Part shown: piece after piece, positions 32,812 to 39,593 of the stretch
Layout: each line of letters opens with the position of its first letter
Position numbering within the stretch: the stretch's first letter is position 1
DNA from: Deltaproteobacteria bacterium
GTDB taxonomy: Bacteria; Myxococcota; SpSt-1050
Reading direction: 5' to 3'
Length of the DNA stretch: 41,136 nucleotides
Assembly: GCA_026416535.1 (NCBI GenBank)
Contig: JAOAFA010000111.1
Coordinates: 1-41,136 of the forward strand
Translations under genes and position numbers: made by a program
Notes under the pieces: generated by a model
Databases searched by the model: none
Told to the model about the DNA's origin: nothing
The model's input: only the letters and a program-made list of their open reading frames with translations

Positions 32812-33192
32812 TTATTCCTTCGTGGGATTCTTGTTTTTGTGTGGACAGTTGTGTGATTTTTCTGCTTCCTTGTCTTTTTTGCTATCTGATTTGCAATTAC
32901 AACTTTCCTTTTCTTTGGAATTTTTAGGGCAATTGCAATCTTTAGAGCATGAGCAACTCTTTTCCTCTTTAATAGTGTTGTCCTCTTCTTTATCTTTGTT
33001 GCAATGGCATTTTTCCTTTTCACAGCTGCATTTTTCTTTGTCGCAATGCTGACACCTGTTGTTATATTCATTTTTACTGCAGTGCTTTGCTACCTCAGTA
33101 TTAATGGTGGAGTTATTATCTTTCTCTGAATATGCATCGAATGCCAAAAATATAAAGGCTAACAAGAAGATGCTTACAAAGAATTTCTTCAT
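32812..33192 (-). CDS. Secreted Cys/His-rich (CxC) protein, putative metal binder
   Basis: A 126-residue exported protein of no recognised family. A signal peptide (MKKFFVSIFLLAFIFLAFDAYS) precedes a Lys/Glu-rich mature chain with 14 cysteines arranged as 'KHCS', 'RCQHC', then five C-x-C pairs (KCSC, KCHC, SCSC, DCNC, SCNC) and 'HNCPH'. The spacing resembles metallothioneins and other thiolate-cluster metal-binding proteins, so periplasmic metal sequestration is inferred. Disulfide knots are an alternative. Strong AGGAGG precedes ATG 33192 and a TTGACA-17-TAAAAT promoter lies upstream. The region is Lys-codon rich, which produces long open frames in other phases (for example 32787-33071), but only this frame has a signal peptide and ribosome binding site. 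Confidence 0.75.
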   Translation of the reverse strand: MKKFFVSIFLLAFIFLAFDAYSEKDNNSTINTEVAKHCSKNEYNNRCQHCDKEKCSCEKEKCHCNKDKEEDNTIKEEKSCSCSKDCNCPKNSKEKESCNCKSDSKKDKEAEKSHNCPHKNKNPTKE

Positions 33193-33217
33193 AAAACCTC
33201 CTCAAAATAGAAAGATT

Positions 33218-33246
33218 ATTTTATACATAGTCAGGTAAAATGTCAA
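33218..33246 (-). promoter_or_regulatory. Strong sigma70 promoter of the Cys-rich protein
   Basis: On the minus strand a perfect TTGACA (33246-33241), 17 nt, TAAAAT (33223-33218). The leader is about 20 nt and holds the AGGAGG. Confidence 0.75.
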
Positions 33247-33262
33247 AATTTATTTGATAAAC

Positions 33263-33290
33263 TATCGTATAAGTGTTAATTATATCGTAT
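33263..33290. repeat. Two TATCGTAT direct repeats 20 bp apart (possible operator)
   Basis: TATCGTAT at 33263-33270 and again at 33283-33290, so the copies have the same helical face. They lie between the divergent Cys-rich and glycan-binding-like genes, 20 to 47 nt before ATG 33310, where a regulator could act on one or both. Confidence 0.35.
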
Positions 33291-33309
33291 CCATATTAAA
33301 GGAGGATTT

Positions 33310-34542
33310 ATGAGAGAGCTATGCTTTGTGATAGTTGCCTTTATTATATGTCAGTATCTGTATGCACAGGATATTGTGCCACTAAAGAGCAGTTCGTATT
33401 ACAAGGAATTGTTGAAGAAAAAAAACGAGATTATTTCGGAGGATTATGCCGAAATGGATGGGGATAGCGTGAAGGAGGTGGTGATGTTTGTAAGCCGTGA
33501 AAAAGATAAGAAGTCGTTTTTGGTGCTTAAGACAACAGATGACAAAAAAAACTATCAGGAGATGATAGAATACAAGATTAAGGAGGGATTTGCCCTTGAA
33601 AAATATGAAATAGATGATGTAACCGGTGATAAAAAAGCGGATTTGCTCATATGGCTTAGAGATGAATCACCCGATGAGAATGGAATTCATTTGGTAATCA
33701 TCTCGGCTTACGGGACAGTCTTCAAGAAGATTTTTGAGGGGAGTTATTATTTTTCTAAGGTGGAGGGGTCATCTAATTTGATGGAGAAAGTGATTCAGTA
33801 TGGGGAGATAAAAGAGGGGATTAATCTTGCTGATGAAGACAAAAATGGTTCAAAGGAAATTTTAATTCCTCGGGAGAAAAAGCTTGTTTATTTTGGACAT
33901 ACCAAACCTCCTGTTACTATAGTATATGGAGGTGTGTACGATGTATACAGATATAAAAGTGGTTCTTATGTGAAAGAAGACAGCCCTAAAGTTGTGAATT
34001 TCTTTGTCCCAGTCAAAGTTAAAGGTATTGAGGCTACGAGTGAGCTTTCACTAAGGCCTAAGAAAGCAAAAAAAGGAGGGGATTTAGAATCTGAAGTTTT
34101 GAATCCGGCAAAATGGGCGGCCGATGGAAATATCGGTTCTAGCTGGTCGCCGGATACCTCTGTTGCCAAAAAAGGTTCCAAAGAGAGTATAAGGTTTGAG
34201 TTTGACGGTAGCCAGGCAGTTAAGGCTATGATAATGATACCTGGGTGTATGGACACCGAAGACTCATGGGAGCCGAATAATAAAATTACAGCATTTTCCG
34301 TAAGACTCTCCAATGGTACGGAATCACAAATAATTAGAGGGAAATATCAGGCTGTCTCTTCTCCTATTTTAGGAGTTGTTGAGTCTGCCAGGGCAGAGAC
34401 ACAAGGTGCATTTCAATATATGATATTCTTCGAAGAAAATACGGTTACTTATTCGGTTGAAATAATTATCGATAAAATAGAGAAGGGTAGTAACAAGAAG
34501 AGTCCAAGGACCTGTATATCAGAGGTTCTCTTTTTTCAGTAA
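33310..34542 (+). CDS. Secreted protein with FG-GAP-like repeats and a NADase-type glycan-binding-like C-terminal domain
   Basis: A 410-residue exported protein. A signal peptide (MRELCFVIVAFIICQYLYAQ) is followed by three blade-like segments with Asp-rich loops typical of FG-GAP/VCBS repeats: 'AEMDGDSVKEVVMF', 'DDVTGDKKADLLIW' and 'ADEDKNGSKEILI'. From about residue 230, 'ATSELSLRPKK' leads to 'NPAKWAADGNIGSSWSPD', then 'IRFEFDGSQAVKAMIMIPGC'. This matches the discoidin-like 'NADase-type glycan-binding' fold as I recall it, found in many delta-proteobacterial secreted proteins. No catalytic domain is visible. AAAGGAGG lies a few nt before ATG 33310. It is divergent from the Cys-rich gene and monocistronic. 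Confidence 0.65.
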   Translation: MRELCFVIVAFIICQYLYAQDIVPLKSSSYYKELLKKKNEIISEDYAEMDGDSVKEVVMFVSREKDKKSFLVLKTTDDKKNYQEMIEYKIKEGFALEKYEIDDVTGDKKADLLIWLRDESPDENGIHLVIISAYGTVFKKIFEGSYYFSKVEGSSNLMEKVIQYGEIKEGINLADEDKNGSKEILIPREKKLVYFGHTKPPVTIVYGGVYDVYRYKSGSYVKEDSPKVVNFFVPVKVKGIEATSELSLRPKKAKKGGDLESEVLNPAKWAADGNIGSSWSPDTSVAKKGSKESIRFEFDGSQAVKAMIMIPGCMDTEDSWEPNNKITAFSVRLSNGTESQIIRGKYQAVSSPILGVVESARAETQGAFQYMIFFEENTVTYSVEIIIDKIEKGSNKKSPRTCISEVLFFQ

Positions 34543-34651
34543 AAGATTGGAATTTGATTTTTGCGTAAAACTTTTTGGCATTAAAAGTAATTAGAAAGCT
34601 TTATTAATTCTTCTGGCAGATTTTAGAACATTGTTATTTTGGGTTTATTGT

Positions 34652-34685
34652 TAGCCAGATTATCCCTTTAAATAAGGGTTGGCTA
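34652..34685. terminator. Hairpin between convergent genes, possible bidirectional terminator
   Basis: TAGCCA (34652-34657) pairs with TGGCTA (34680-34685) and CCCTT (34664-34668) with AAGGG (34674-34678), forming a two-part stem separated by an asymmetric internal loop. It lies between the convergent genes ending at 34542 (+) and 34710 (-). No strong T-run follows on either side, so terminator function is uncertain. Confidence 0.35.
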
Positions 34686-34709
34686 TTGTATTTGGTAACA
34701 AATAGGTAT

Positions 34710-35213
34710 TTATATTTTTGATAGTTCTAATTCTATTGGTGCTAAGTGTATTATATTTTTGCTGGTTTTGGGAATAAATTTTTTTAGTGGTAAACCTGTT
34801 TCAGGATCAATGATATTGCTATCAATCTCCAAAAGTGGTACCAAGAAGAAGTCTCTCTTTTTTAATTCTGAATGAGGTATTGTTAGTTCATCAGTTTTTA
34901 CTATTAAGTTGTCATATAACAGGATGTCTATATCTATTATTCTTGGTCCCCATCTAATATTTTTTGAACGTCCTATAGACATCTCTATATTTTTTATTGT
35001 GCGAAGCAAGTTAGTAGGTTCTAAGTCTGATATGCATTTGAATACTACGTTAAGAAAGTTCGGTTGGTGTACTATTCCATATGGTTTGGTCTCATATAGC
35101 GAAGATGAAGTGCTAATGCAAATGTTATTTGAATTTAGTAGATATGCAGCCTTTCTTATATTTTCATATCTGTTTCCTAAATTGCTTCCTAATGATAAGA
35201 AGAGTTGATTCAT
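34710..35213 (-). CDS. folK: 6-Hydroxymethyl-7,8-dihydropterin pyrophosphokinase (HPPK)
   Basis: A 167-residue enzyme of folate biosynthesis transferring pyrophosphate from ATP to hydroxymethyl-dihydropterin. Family motifs are complete: 'LFLSLGSNLGNR' at the start, 'SSLYETKPYG', 'QPNFLNVVFK', then 'RWGPRIIDIDILLYDN' carrying the two Mg-binding Asp residues, and 'IPHSELKKRDFFLVPLLEI'. The tail 'IDPETGLPLKKF' is also usual. Length is normal. It starts 3 nt after the 159-residue unknown gene with no clear ribosome binding site, so translation is probably coupled. No other fol gene is nearby. Confidence 0.96.
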   Translation of the reverse strand: MNQLFLSLGSNLGNRYENIRKAAYLLNSNNICISTSSSLYETKPYGIVHQPNFLNVVFKCISDLEPTNLLRTIKNIEMSIGRSKNIRWGPRIIDIDILLYDNLIVKTDELTIPHSELKKRDFFLVPLLEIDSNIIDPETGLPLKKFIPKTSKNIIHLAPIELELSKI

Positions 35214-35216
35214 TGT

Positions 35217-35696
35217 TTATTTATTCTTATTTTCACTTAGGAATTTTAAAATTACTTGGTCCAGGGATTCTTCACTTATTATTCCTTCTCCAAAGACCGT
35301 AAATTCCAACGGTCCACTCACTGGTTTGAAGTGGGATTGCCTTTTATATGTTTGATTGTCTCTATCTTTTATCATTGAAGCTGTGGGTTGCCTTTGAGGA
35401 TCCCCCATTTCATTAATCTTTTCTTTTGAGGATTCTAATAGTGGATGATTGTCATATTTGCCTGTAATTAATTCCTTTATTAACTCCTTGTGCTGATTTT
35501 CCATAATAGCTCTTACTTGAGCAGTAATATCCTTTTTACCTAAGAGGTGAGAATAGTCTGTCTTCTTTGTTGCAATGATGTTTCCACCAATAAATATATG
35601 TGAAATGATTAGTGGATTTTCTTCTCCATTATCTTCCGTTTGAATGTGGAATATCAGATCTTTGTATTTGATATTGTGATTAAAGCCGGGTTGCAT
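35217..35696 (-). CDS. Conserved small protein of unknown function (GFNHNI...HIQTED type)
   Basis: A 159-residue soluble protein without signal peptide. The N-terminus 'QPGFNHNIKYKDLIFHIQTED' followed by 'NPLIISHIFIGGNIIATKKTDY' matches a family I recall as widespread and uncharacterised in myxobacteria and other former Deltaproteobacteria, usually encoded next to one or two other unknowns. Residues ~80-120 are low-complexity, hydrophilic and probably disordered. The C-terminal 'LEFTVFGEGIISEESLDQVILKFLSE' looks like a short folded strand-helix unit. It lies between the 347-residue unknown (2-nt gap) and folK (3-nt gap), so the three form an operon. No function can be assigned. Confidence 0.75.
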   Translation of the reverse strand: MQPGFNHNIKYKDLIFHIQTEDNGEENPLIISHIFIGGNIIATKKTDYSHLLGKKDITAQVRAIMENQHKELIKELITGKYDNHPLLESSKEKINEMGDPQRQPTASMIKDRDNQTYKRQSHFKPVSGPLEFTVFGEGIISEESLDQVILKFLSENKNK

Positions 35697-35698
35697 GT

Positions 35699-36742
35699 CT
35701 ATTCTTTAGTTATCCTTGCGATAGCTTCTCTTTTTAATAGTAACCTTTGATTTTGTTGATTTATATAAGATTGTTCCGTCTTTCTATGGGATTCTACATC
35801 AGTTATTGTGAATTCTGTAAGAGAAAAAATAGTAAATCCAAGGTTTTCAGCAGTTTCCTCGTCGATTTTTATGCCGAGGGAGTTTATGTCGAGAGGGATA
35901 TCTACTTTCATATAGACTCTGTCTGCAAAGGAATTTATATTGGATGATTCCTTGGTGAATTGATAACGGTCAATTTTTTTTGTATATTCATCAGAGGATT
36001 TAAGAATATTTACGAGATCGATGTAATTACTACTTGAGTATCCTGGTACAACATAATTAAATGGAAAGACATTGGTTATAAGATATCTTAATACGAAGAG
36101 AACATCTTCTTTTTTCTCCGTAATAATATTGAATGATGCCTTTTCAAACATTTGAGCTGCTATTATCTCTTTTCTGGCGATAAGTTTTGTGATACGGTCG
36201 AATATATTTTCGCGGCATGTTGAGTAGTGATATATTGAGATGCCGGAACGGTTTAGTTCAGAAATAGCCTTTGATACCTTCGCTTCACATGCTGAAAAGA
36301 GATCTTCTATTGAGATACTTGAGCGGTACATAAGCTCCCTTGATTCGACATGATGTAAGACGTGCATAACTTTTAATATACTACAAGAGATTTTTGAAAG
36401 GGTTTTGCTACCTTTTATGTAAGATGCATATCTAAAAAGTTCTCTTATATCTGACAATTCTTTGAATTCCTGTGGAATATCAATCTCCAGTGATGATAGA
36501 TAGTTGATAGCGTCATTATATATGTGATAGATTCTTTTATATGCCCTTGCCTCAGTAAGGACAAAGTTGTTTAACTTCAAGAAATTGTCTATCTCACTAT
36601 CGTTGTTGAAATGCAGTCTTATAAAATCTACAACTGAATTGCCATTGAGTATTAATCCCAATGCATCAATAATGGAGTCTGATGCATTCATCTTTGGGAG
36701 GACCGTTGAAAGACTTGATTCGATTTTTACATCTGAACTCAT
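35699..36742 (-). CDS. Conserved protein of unknown function, resembling a delta-proteobacterial TIGR045xx family
   Basis: A 347-residue, mostly helical soluble protein without signal or membrane segment. The central 'SILKVMHVLHHVESRELMYR', then 'ISIEDLFSACEAKVSKAI', resembles an uncharacterised family (TIGR04552 or TIGR04562, from memory) that shows faint RelA/SpoT-like features; the match was not searched. Further blocks are 'IFDRITKLIARKEIIAA' and 'NVFPFNYVVPGYSSSN'. The His/Glu-rich 'HVLHHVESRE' could be a metal or nucleotide site, which is speculation. AGGAG precedes ATG 36742 and a weak TTGTAA-17-TAAATA promoter lies upstream. It leads the operon with the GFNHNI protein and folK. Confidence 0.6.
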   Translation of the reverse strand: MSSDVKIESSLSTVLPKMNASDSIIDALGLILNGNSVVDFIRLHFNNDSEIDNFLKLNNFVLTEARAYKRIYHIYNDAINYLSSLEIDIPQEFKELSDIRELFRYASYIKGSKTLSKISCSILKVMHVLHHVESRELMYRSSISIEDLFSACEAKVSKAISELNRSGISIYHYSTCRENIFDRITKLIARKEIIAAQMFEKASFNIITEKKEDVLFVLRYLITNVFPFNYVVPGYSSSNYIDLVNILKSSDEYTKKIDRYQFTKESSNINSFADRVYMKVDIPLDINSLGIKIDEETAENLGFTIFSLTEFTITDVESHRKTEQSYINQQNQRLLLKREAIARITKE

Positions 36743-36827
36743 AGATAACTCCTCAAATAAATTCAGTCATATTTATATCATAAAATTATAAATTACAATA
36801 TAATAAATCAGTTCTCTCTAGTGTTGC

Positions 36828-37508
36828 TCATTTTAAATTATATTTAAATATGCAGTAGATAGTCCTTAATAAGTCTTTGAGACCTATCTTTTTGCCCTCA
36901 GAATAATTACGGGGCTTGTAGCTAATGGGGACTTCTGTGATGCTGAATCTATGTTTGGCAATTTTGGCAGTAATTTCTGGTTCAATCCCAAATCCGTTCT
37001 CTTCGATTTTAATTTTATTCAATATCTCTCTTTTTATCATTTTGTAGCAGGTCTCCATGTCGGAAAGTTTTAATCCTGAAAATAGATTTGAGATTTGTGT
37101 CAGAAGCCTATTGCCTAAGTAGTGAATTATATTATCTCCATTAGGCATACCATAGTAGAACCTAGAGCCGTAGATAACATCAAAACCTTCTTTGGCTTTA
37201 CATATTAATTTATTAATATCTGATGGATCATATTCAAGATCAGCATCCTGAATTATAATGTAATCTCCTGTTGCATTTTTTATAGCGGTTTTTATAGCCG
37301 CTCCTTTGCCTTGATTTTTGGAATGATAAATTACCTTAACTCTTGCGTCACTAATTTTACTTAAAACTTCTCTGGTTCCGTCGTTTGATGCATCATCTAC
37401 GATTATGATTTCTGTTTCTGTTTCAAAAGGTGTAGATAATACTTTATTTACTAATTTTTCAACAGTACTTAGTTCATTATATACAGGTATAAGGATAGAT
37501 AATTTCAT
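36828..37508 (-). CDS. GT2 glycosyltransferase, polyprenyl-phosphate sugar synthase type (DPM1-like)
   Basis: A 226-residue GT-A-fold enzyme. 'LSILIPVYNELSTVEKLV' begins the nucleotide-sugar fold, 'EIIIVDDASNDGTREVL' and 'HSKNQGKGAAIKTAI' follow, and the metal-binding D-x-D lies in 'IIIQDADLEYDP'. The 'GSRFYYG' and 'SDMETCYKMIKREIL' blocks are characteristic of dolichyl/undecaprenyl-phosphate mannose or glucose synthases. There is no C-terminal membrane domain, as in soluble DPM1. It could supply the lipid-linked donor for the GT39 pair at 23718-27059, although the genes are 10 kb apart. The ATG lacks a Shine-Dalgarno, and the promoter spacing suggests a leaderless mRNA. Confidence 0.88.
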   Translation of the reverse strand: MKLSILIPVYNELSTVEKLVNKVLSTPFETETEIIIVDDASNDGTREVLSKISDARVKVIYHSKNQGKGAAIKTAIKNATGDYIIIQDADLEYDPSDINKLICKAKEGFDVIYGSRFYYGMPNGDNIIHYLGNRLLTQISNLFSGLKLSDMETCYKMIKREILNKIKIEENGFGIEPEITAKIAKHRFSITEVPISYKPRNYSEGKKIGLKDLLRTIYCIFKYNLK

Positions 37509-37542
37509 GCTCTGTTTATATACTTATAAAAATAATTTTCAA
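37509..37542 (-). promoter_or_regulatory. Putative promoter giving a leaderless GT2 mRNA
   Basis: On the minus strand TTGAAA (37542-37537), 16 nt, TATAAA (37520-37515). Only six nucleotides separate the -10 from ATG 37508, so transcription would start at or beside the start codon. This agrees with the missing ribosome binding site. Confidence 0.4.
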
Positions 37543-38078
37543 TCTTAAAAATGAATGTTCAGAATTTTTTGTTTTGTTTTATATTAAGGATAGGTCATAG
37601 AAGTTTTAGAGGATTTATAAGCTTAAGCTAAGGGGGCTTGTTATTTATAATTTTTATTTTTCAGTGTTATCTTAGACCAATACGAACTTTTTAAATTATT
37701 AAGTGTATACTCTTATAGTGCAGGATTACAAATATACATTATGTATGAATGTAGAGATATATGTGTGACAAGTTGATCGATGTCTAATCTATATTCAGTA
37801 ATTGTTCATATTGTGTATGTTCAAGAGGGCTTAATAAGGACTTAATCTAGTTAATGAGGAGGTATGTTGGCTTCTTAGTGTAAGATGATTATGATTTGTA
37901 AATATTTTGTTTGGTAGGATGTTTGATTAAAGTTAGTTGAGGGGATGATACAAAATGATAATAATTGAAAAGGGAGTCGTATTTTTCAAATCAGACTTTT
38001 TTGCATCACAAGAAGTTCAGAATTAGTTTGAGGTAACTTTTGTGGGAAATATAAAAAATAGATCGACATAGATCGAGG
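37543..38078. other. Intergenic region, no gene recognised
   Basis: About 540 bp, very A/T-rich. All frames are short, and those with an upstream AGGAGG-like sequence (for example near 37857-37862) stop within a few codons. The only distinct structure is a tandem repeat of ATAGATCGA (38058-38066 and 38068-38076, period 10) touching the stop of the metalloprotease gene. No clear terminator for that gene was found. Confidence 0.5.
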
Positions 38079-39497
38079 TTAATAAACAGTGGCGCAATTA
38101 CATCCAGATGGTTCGTCTGATAATGTATTTAGGTCGTTTTTTGTTTTTTTAGAATCTTCGTAGATGGCAATGTCATCTTTGATGTTAGTGTCTTCGATTT
38201 TTTCTTCACTTTCTATGTCAGATAGTATTTGTAGATCTTCATTTTTTATGTCATAGTTTGTATTTGGTATGTCTGTGGGTGCTATATCGCTTATTTCTTC
38301 ATCCATAGATGTATCAGTGATATCAATTGTTATGATGTCTTTCACATCGTCAGTTGTAATGTCTTGGATATATATATCTCCATTATCTACATCTCTATAT
38401 CCGGCATCATTTGTAAGAGATTGACCAGGACATTTCTCAGTGCCTGTTCCTCTTCCATCGAGAGTTGTATCAGCTGAGGCTCTACCATCTGTTGCCCATT
38501 CGTACCATGTTTCCCACCTTTTTCTATATCTGTCAACTTTATTGATTAGAGTTTGAGATGGGAATTGTCCTTTGGGGTATACTAAAATAAATGCAACCTT
38601 TCTATGGCACGGTTCGAGTTCTGGATTTCTTACACCTACGGCTGCAATAATATCATCCATTGAAAAACTTATCTTTTTGCCTTTCACAATTGTGCTTGTG
38701 CCATGAGGAAGTGGAAGTGATGCTGAACCAGTTATTAGATTTCCTGTATCTACAAGGAAGAGTTGACTTTGGTCCACCTCTGAGACCCTTCTCAATCCCA
38801 TAAGGTACTGGTCAAGATCTGAATATCCTACATTTGGATATGAGAATTCAAAAGTATCATTACCTAATTCCTTGATAAAACTCCCATACATTACAGATCT
38901 TGAATTGAAAAAGTAACTCCAATGTTGATTAAAGTCACCAGTGGTGTAGCCATCACAAGGTTCACCGCTTGAATTCCCGCTACTTTCCATCCCTCGGATC
39001 CAGCAGTGTAAGACTCCATTTTTTTTGTATGTTATAGATGCTAGGTATTGATGTCCGTATTCATGCCCCATAAGCTCTGCACCTGTGAGTGGATAGCCTG
39101 GAACTATTTGTGCCCTGTCGTCCGGATTATCTGGTAGACTCGGCAGACTACCCATTTTTACAGCCATTTTGAGCTTACCATTTGGAACACCGAATCTTGC
39201 TCGTTGATCTCTTAATAGATCTCGTCCAATACCTTTGACGTTAAGATAGACAGGCCATCCTTGTTGGATTCCTCCTCCAGTCGTACTATGAAATACAAAT
39301 ATGTCATCATAAATGTCTTTGTGAGTTTTATAAAATGCCTTTGCGGCTGCAGCAAGATAAAAGTCAGGTAATTGAGCATACTTGGTTATACTTCCATCTG
39401 TGTCCTCTATCAAAGCAATGTCTCCAATATCCTGTGCATAGACATATGTTGTTGGTAAGTTTACTATTATCACAAATATAAGCATTTTTATTTTCAT
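38079..39497 (-). CDS. Secreted HExxH metalloprotease with acidic linker and GCNC tail
   Basis: A 472-residue exported protein of no named peptidase family. A signal peptide (MLIFVIIVNLPTTYVYAQ within residues 5-22) is followed by a catalytic region with 'LMGHEYGHQYLAS' (HEYGH, ~residues 143-150) as the zinc site. The third ligand is not certain; 'EPCDGYTTGDFNQHW' and 'YSDLDQYLMGL' downstream are conserved-looking. Cysteines at 'LHCWIRG', 'EPCDGY', 'EPCHRK' and 'EKCPGQ' suggest disulfides. After residue ~365 comes a long Asp/Ile/Thr-rich acidic linker, then the end SGCNCATVY. Acidic linker plus terminal GCxC recalls MYXO-CTERM anchor signals, but no transmembrane segment or Arg cluster follows. 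GGAGG precedes ATG 39497. Confidence 0.75.
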   Translation of the reverse strand: MKIKMLIFVIIVNLPTTYVYAQDIGDIALIEDTDGSITKYAQLPDFYLAAAAKAFYKTHKDIYDDIFVFHSTTGGGIQQGWPVYLNVKGIGRDLLRDQRARFGVPNGKLKMAVKMGSLPSLPDNPDDRAQIVPGYPLTGAELMGHEYGHQYLASITYKKNGVLHCWIRGMESSGNSSGEPCDGYTTGDFNQHWSYFFNSRSVMYGSFIKELGNDTFEFSYPNVGYSDLDQYLMGLRRVSEVDQSQLFLVDTGNLITGSASLPLPHGTSTIVKGKKISFSMDDIIAAVGVRNPELEPCHRKVAFILVYPKGQFPSQTLINKVDRYRKRWETWYEWATDGRASADTTLDGRGTGTEKCPGQSLTNDAGYRDVDNGDIYIQDITTDDVKDIITIDITDTSMDEEISDIAPTDIPNTNYDIKNEDLQILSDIESEEKIEDTNIKDDIAIYEDSKKTKNDLNTLSDEPSGCNCATVY

Positions 39498-39556
39498 GAC
39501 TGCCTCCTTGATAATACTAAACTCTATATCATAAAGGCAATAAAGTAAAGAAGAGA

Positions 39557-39578
39557 TATGTCTTAAGTTAAAGACATA
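39557..39578 (-). terminator. Hairpin downstream of the truncated membrane-protein gene
   Basis: TATGTCTT (39557-39564) and AAGACATA (39571-39578) form a perfect 8-bp stem with a 6-nt loop, 15 nt after the stop at 39594. On the minus strand the stem is followed by a pyrimidine-rich TCTCTTCTTTACTTT, which fits a weak intrinsic terminator. Confidence 0.45.
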
Positions 39579-39593
39579 AAATTTTCTAACACC

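Noticed and set aside
32787-33071. 94-codon Lys/Ala/Thr-rich frame overlapping the Cys-rich gene
   Set aside because: Its composition is the out-of-frame reading of Lys/Glu/Cys codons. It has no signal peptide or ribosome binding site, whereas the other frame has both.
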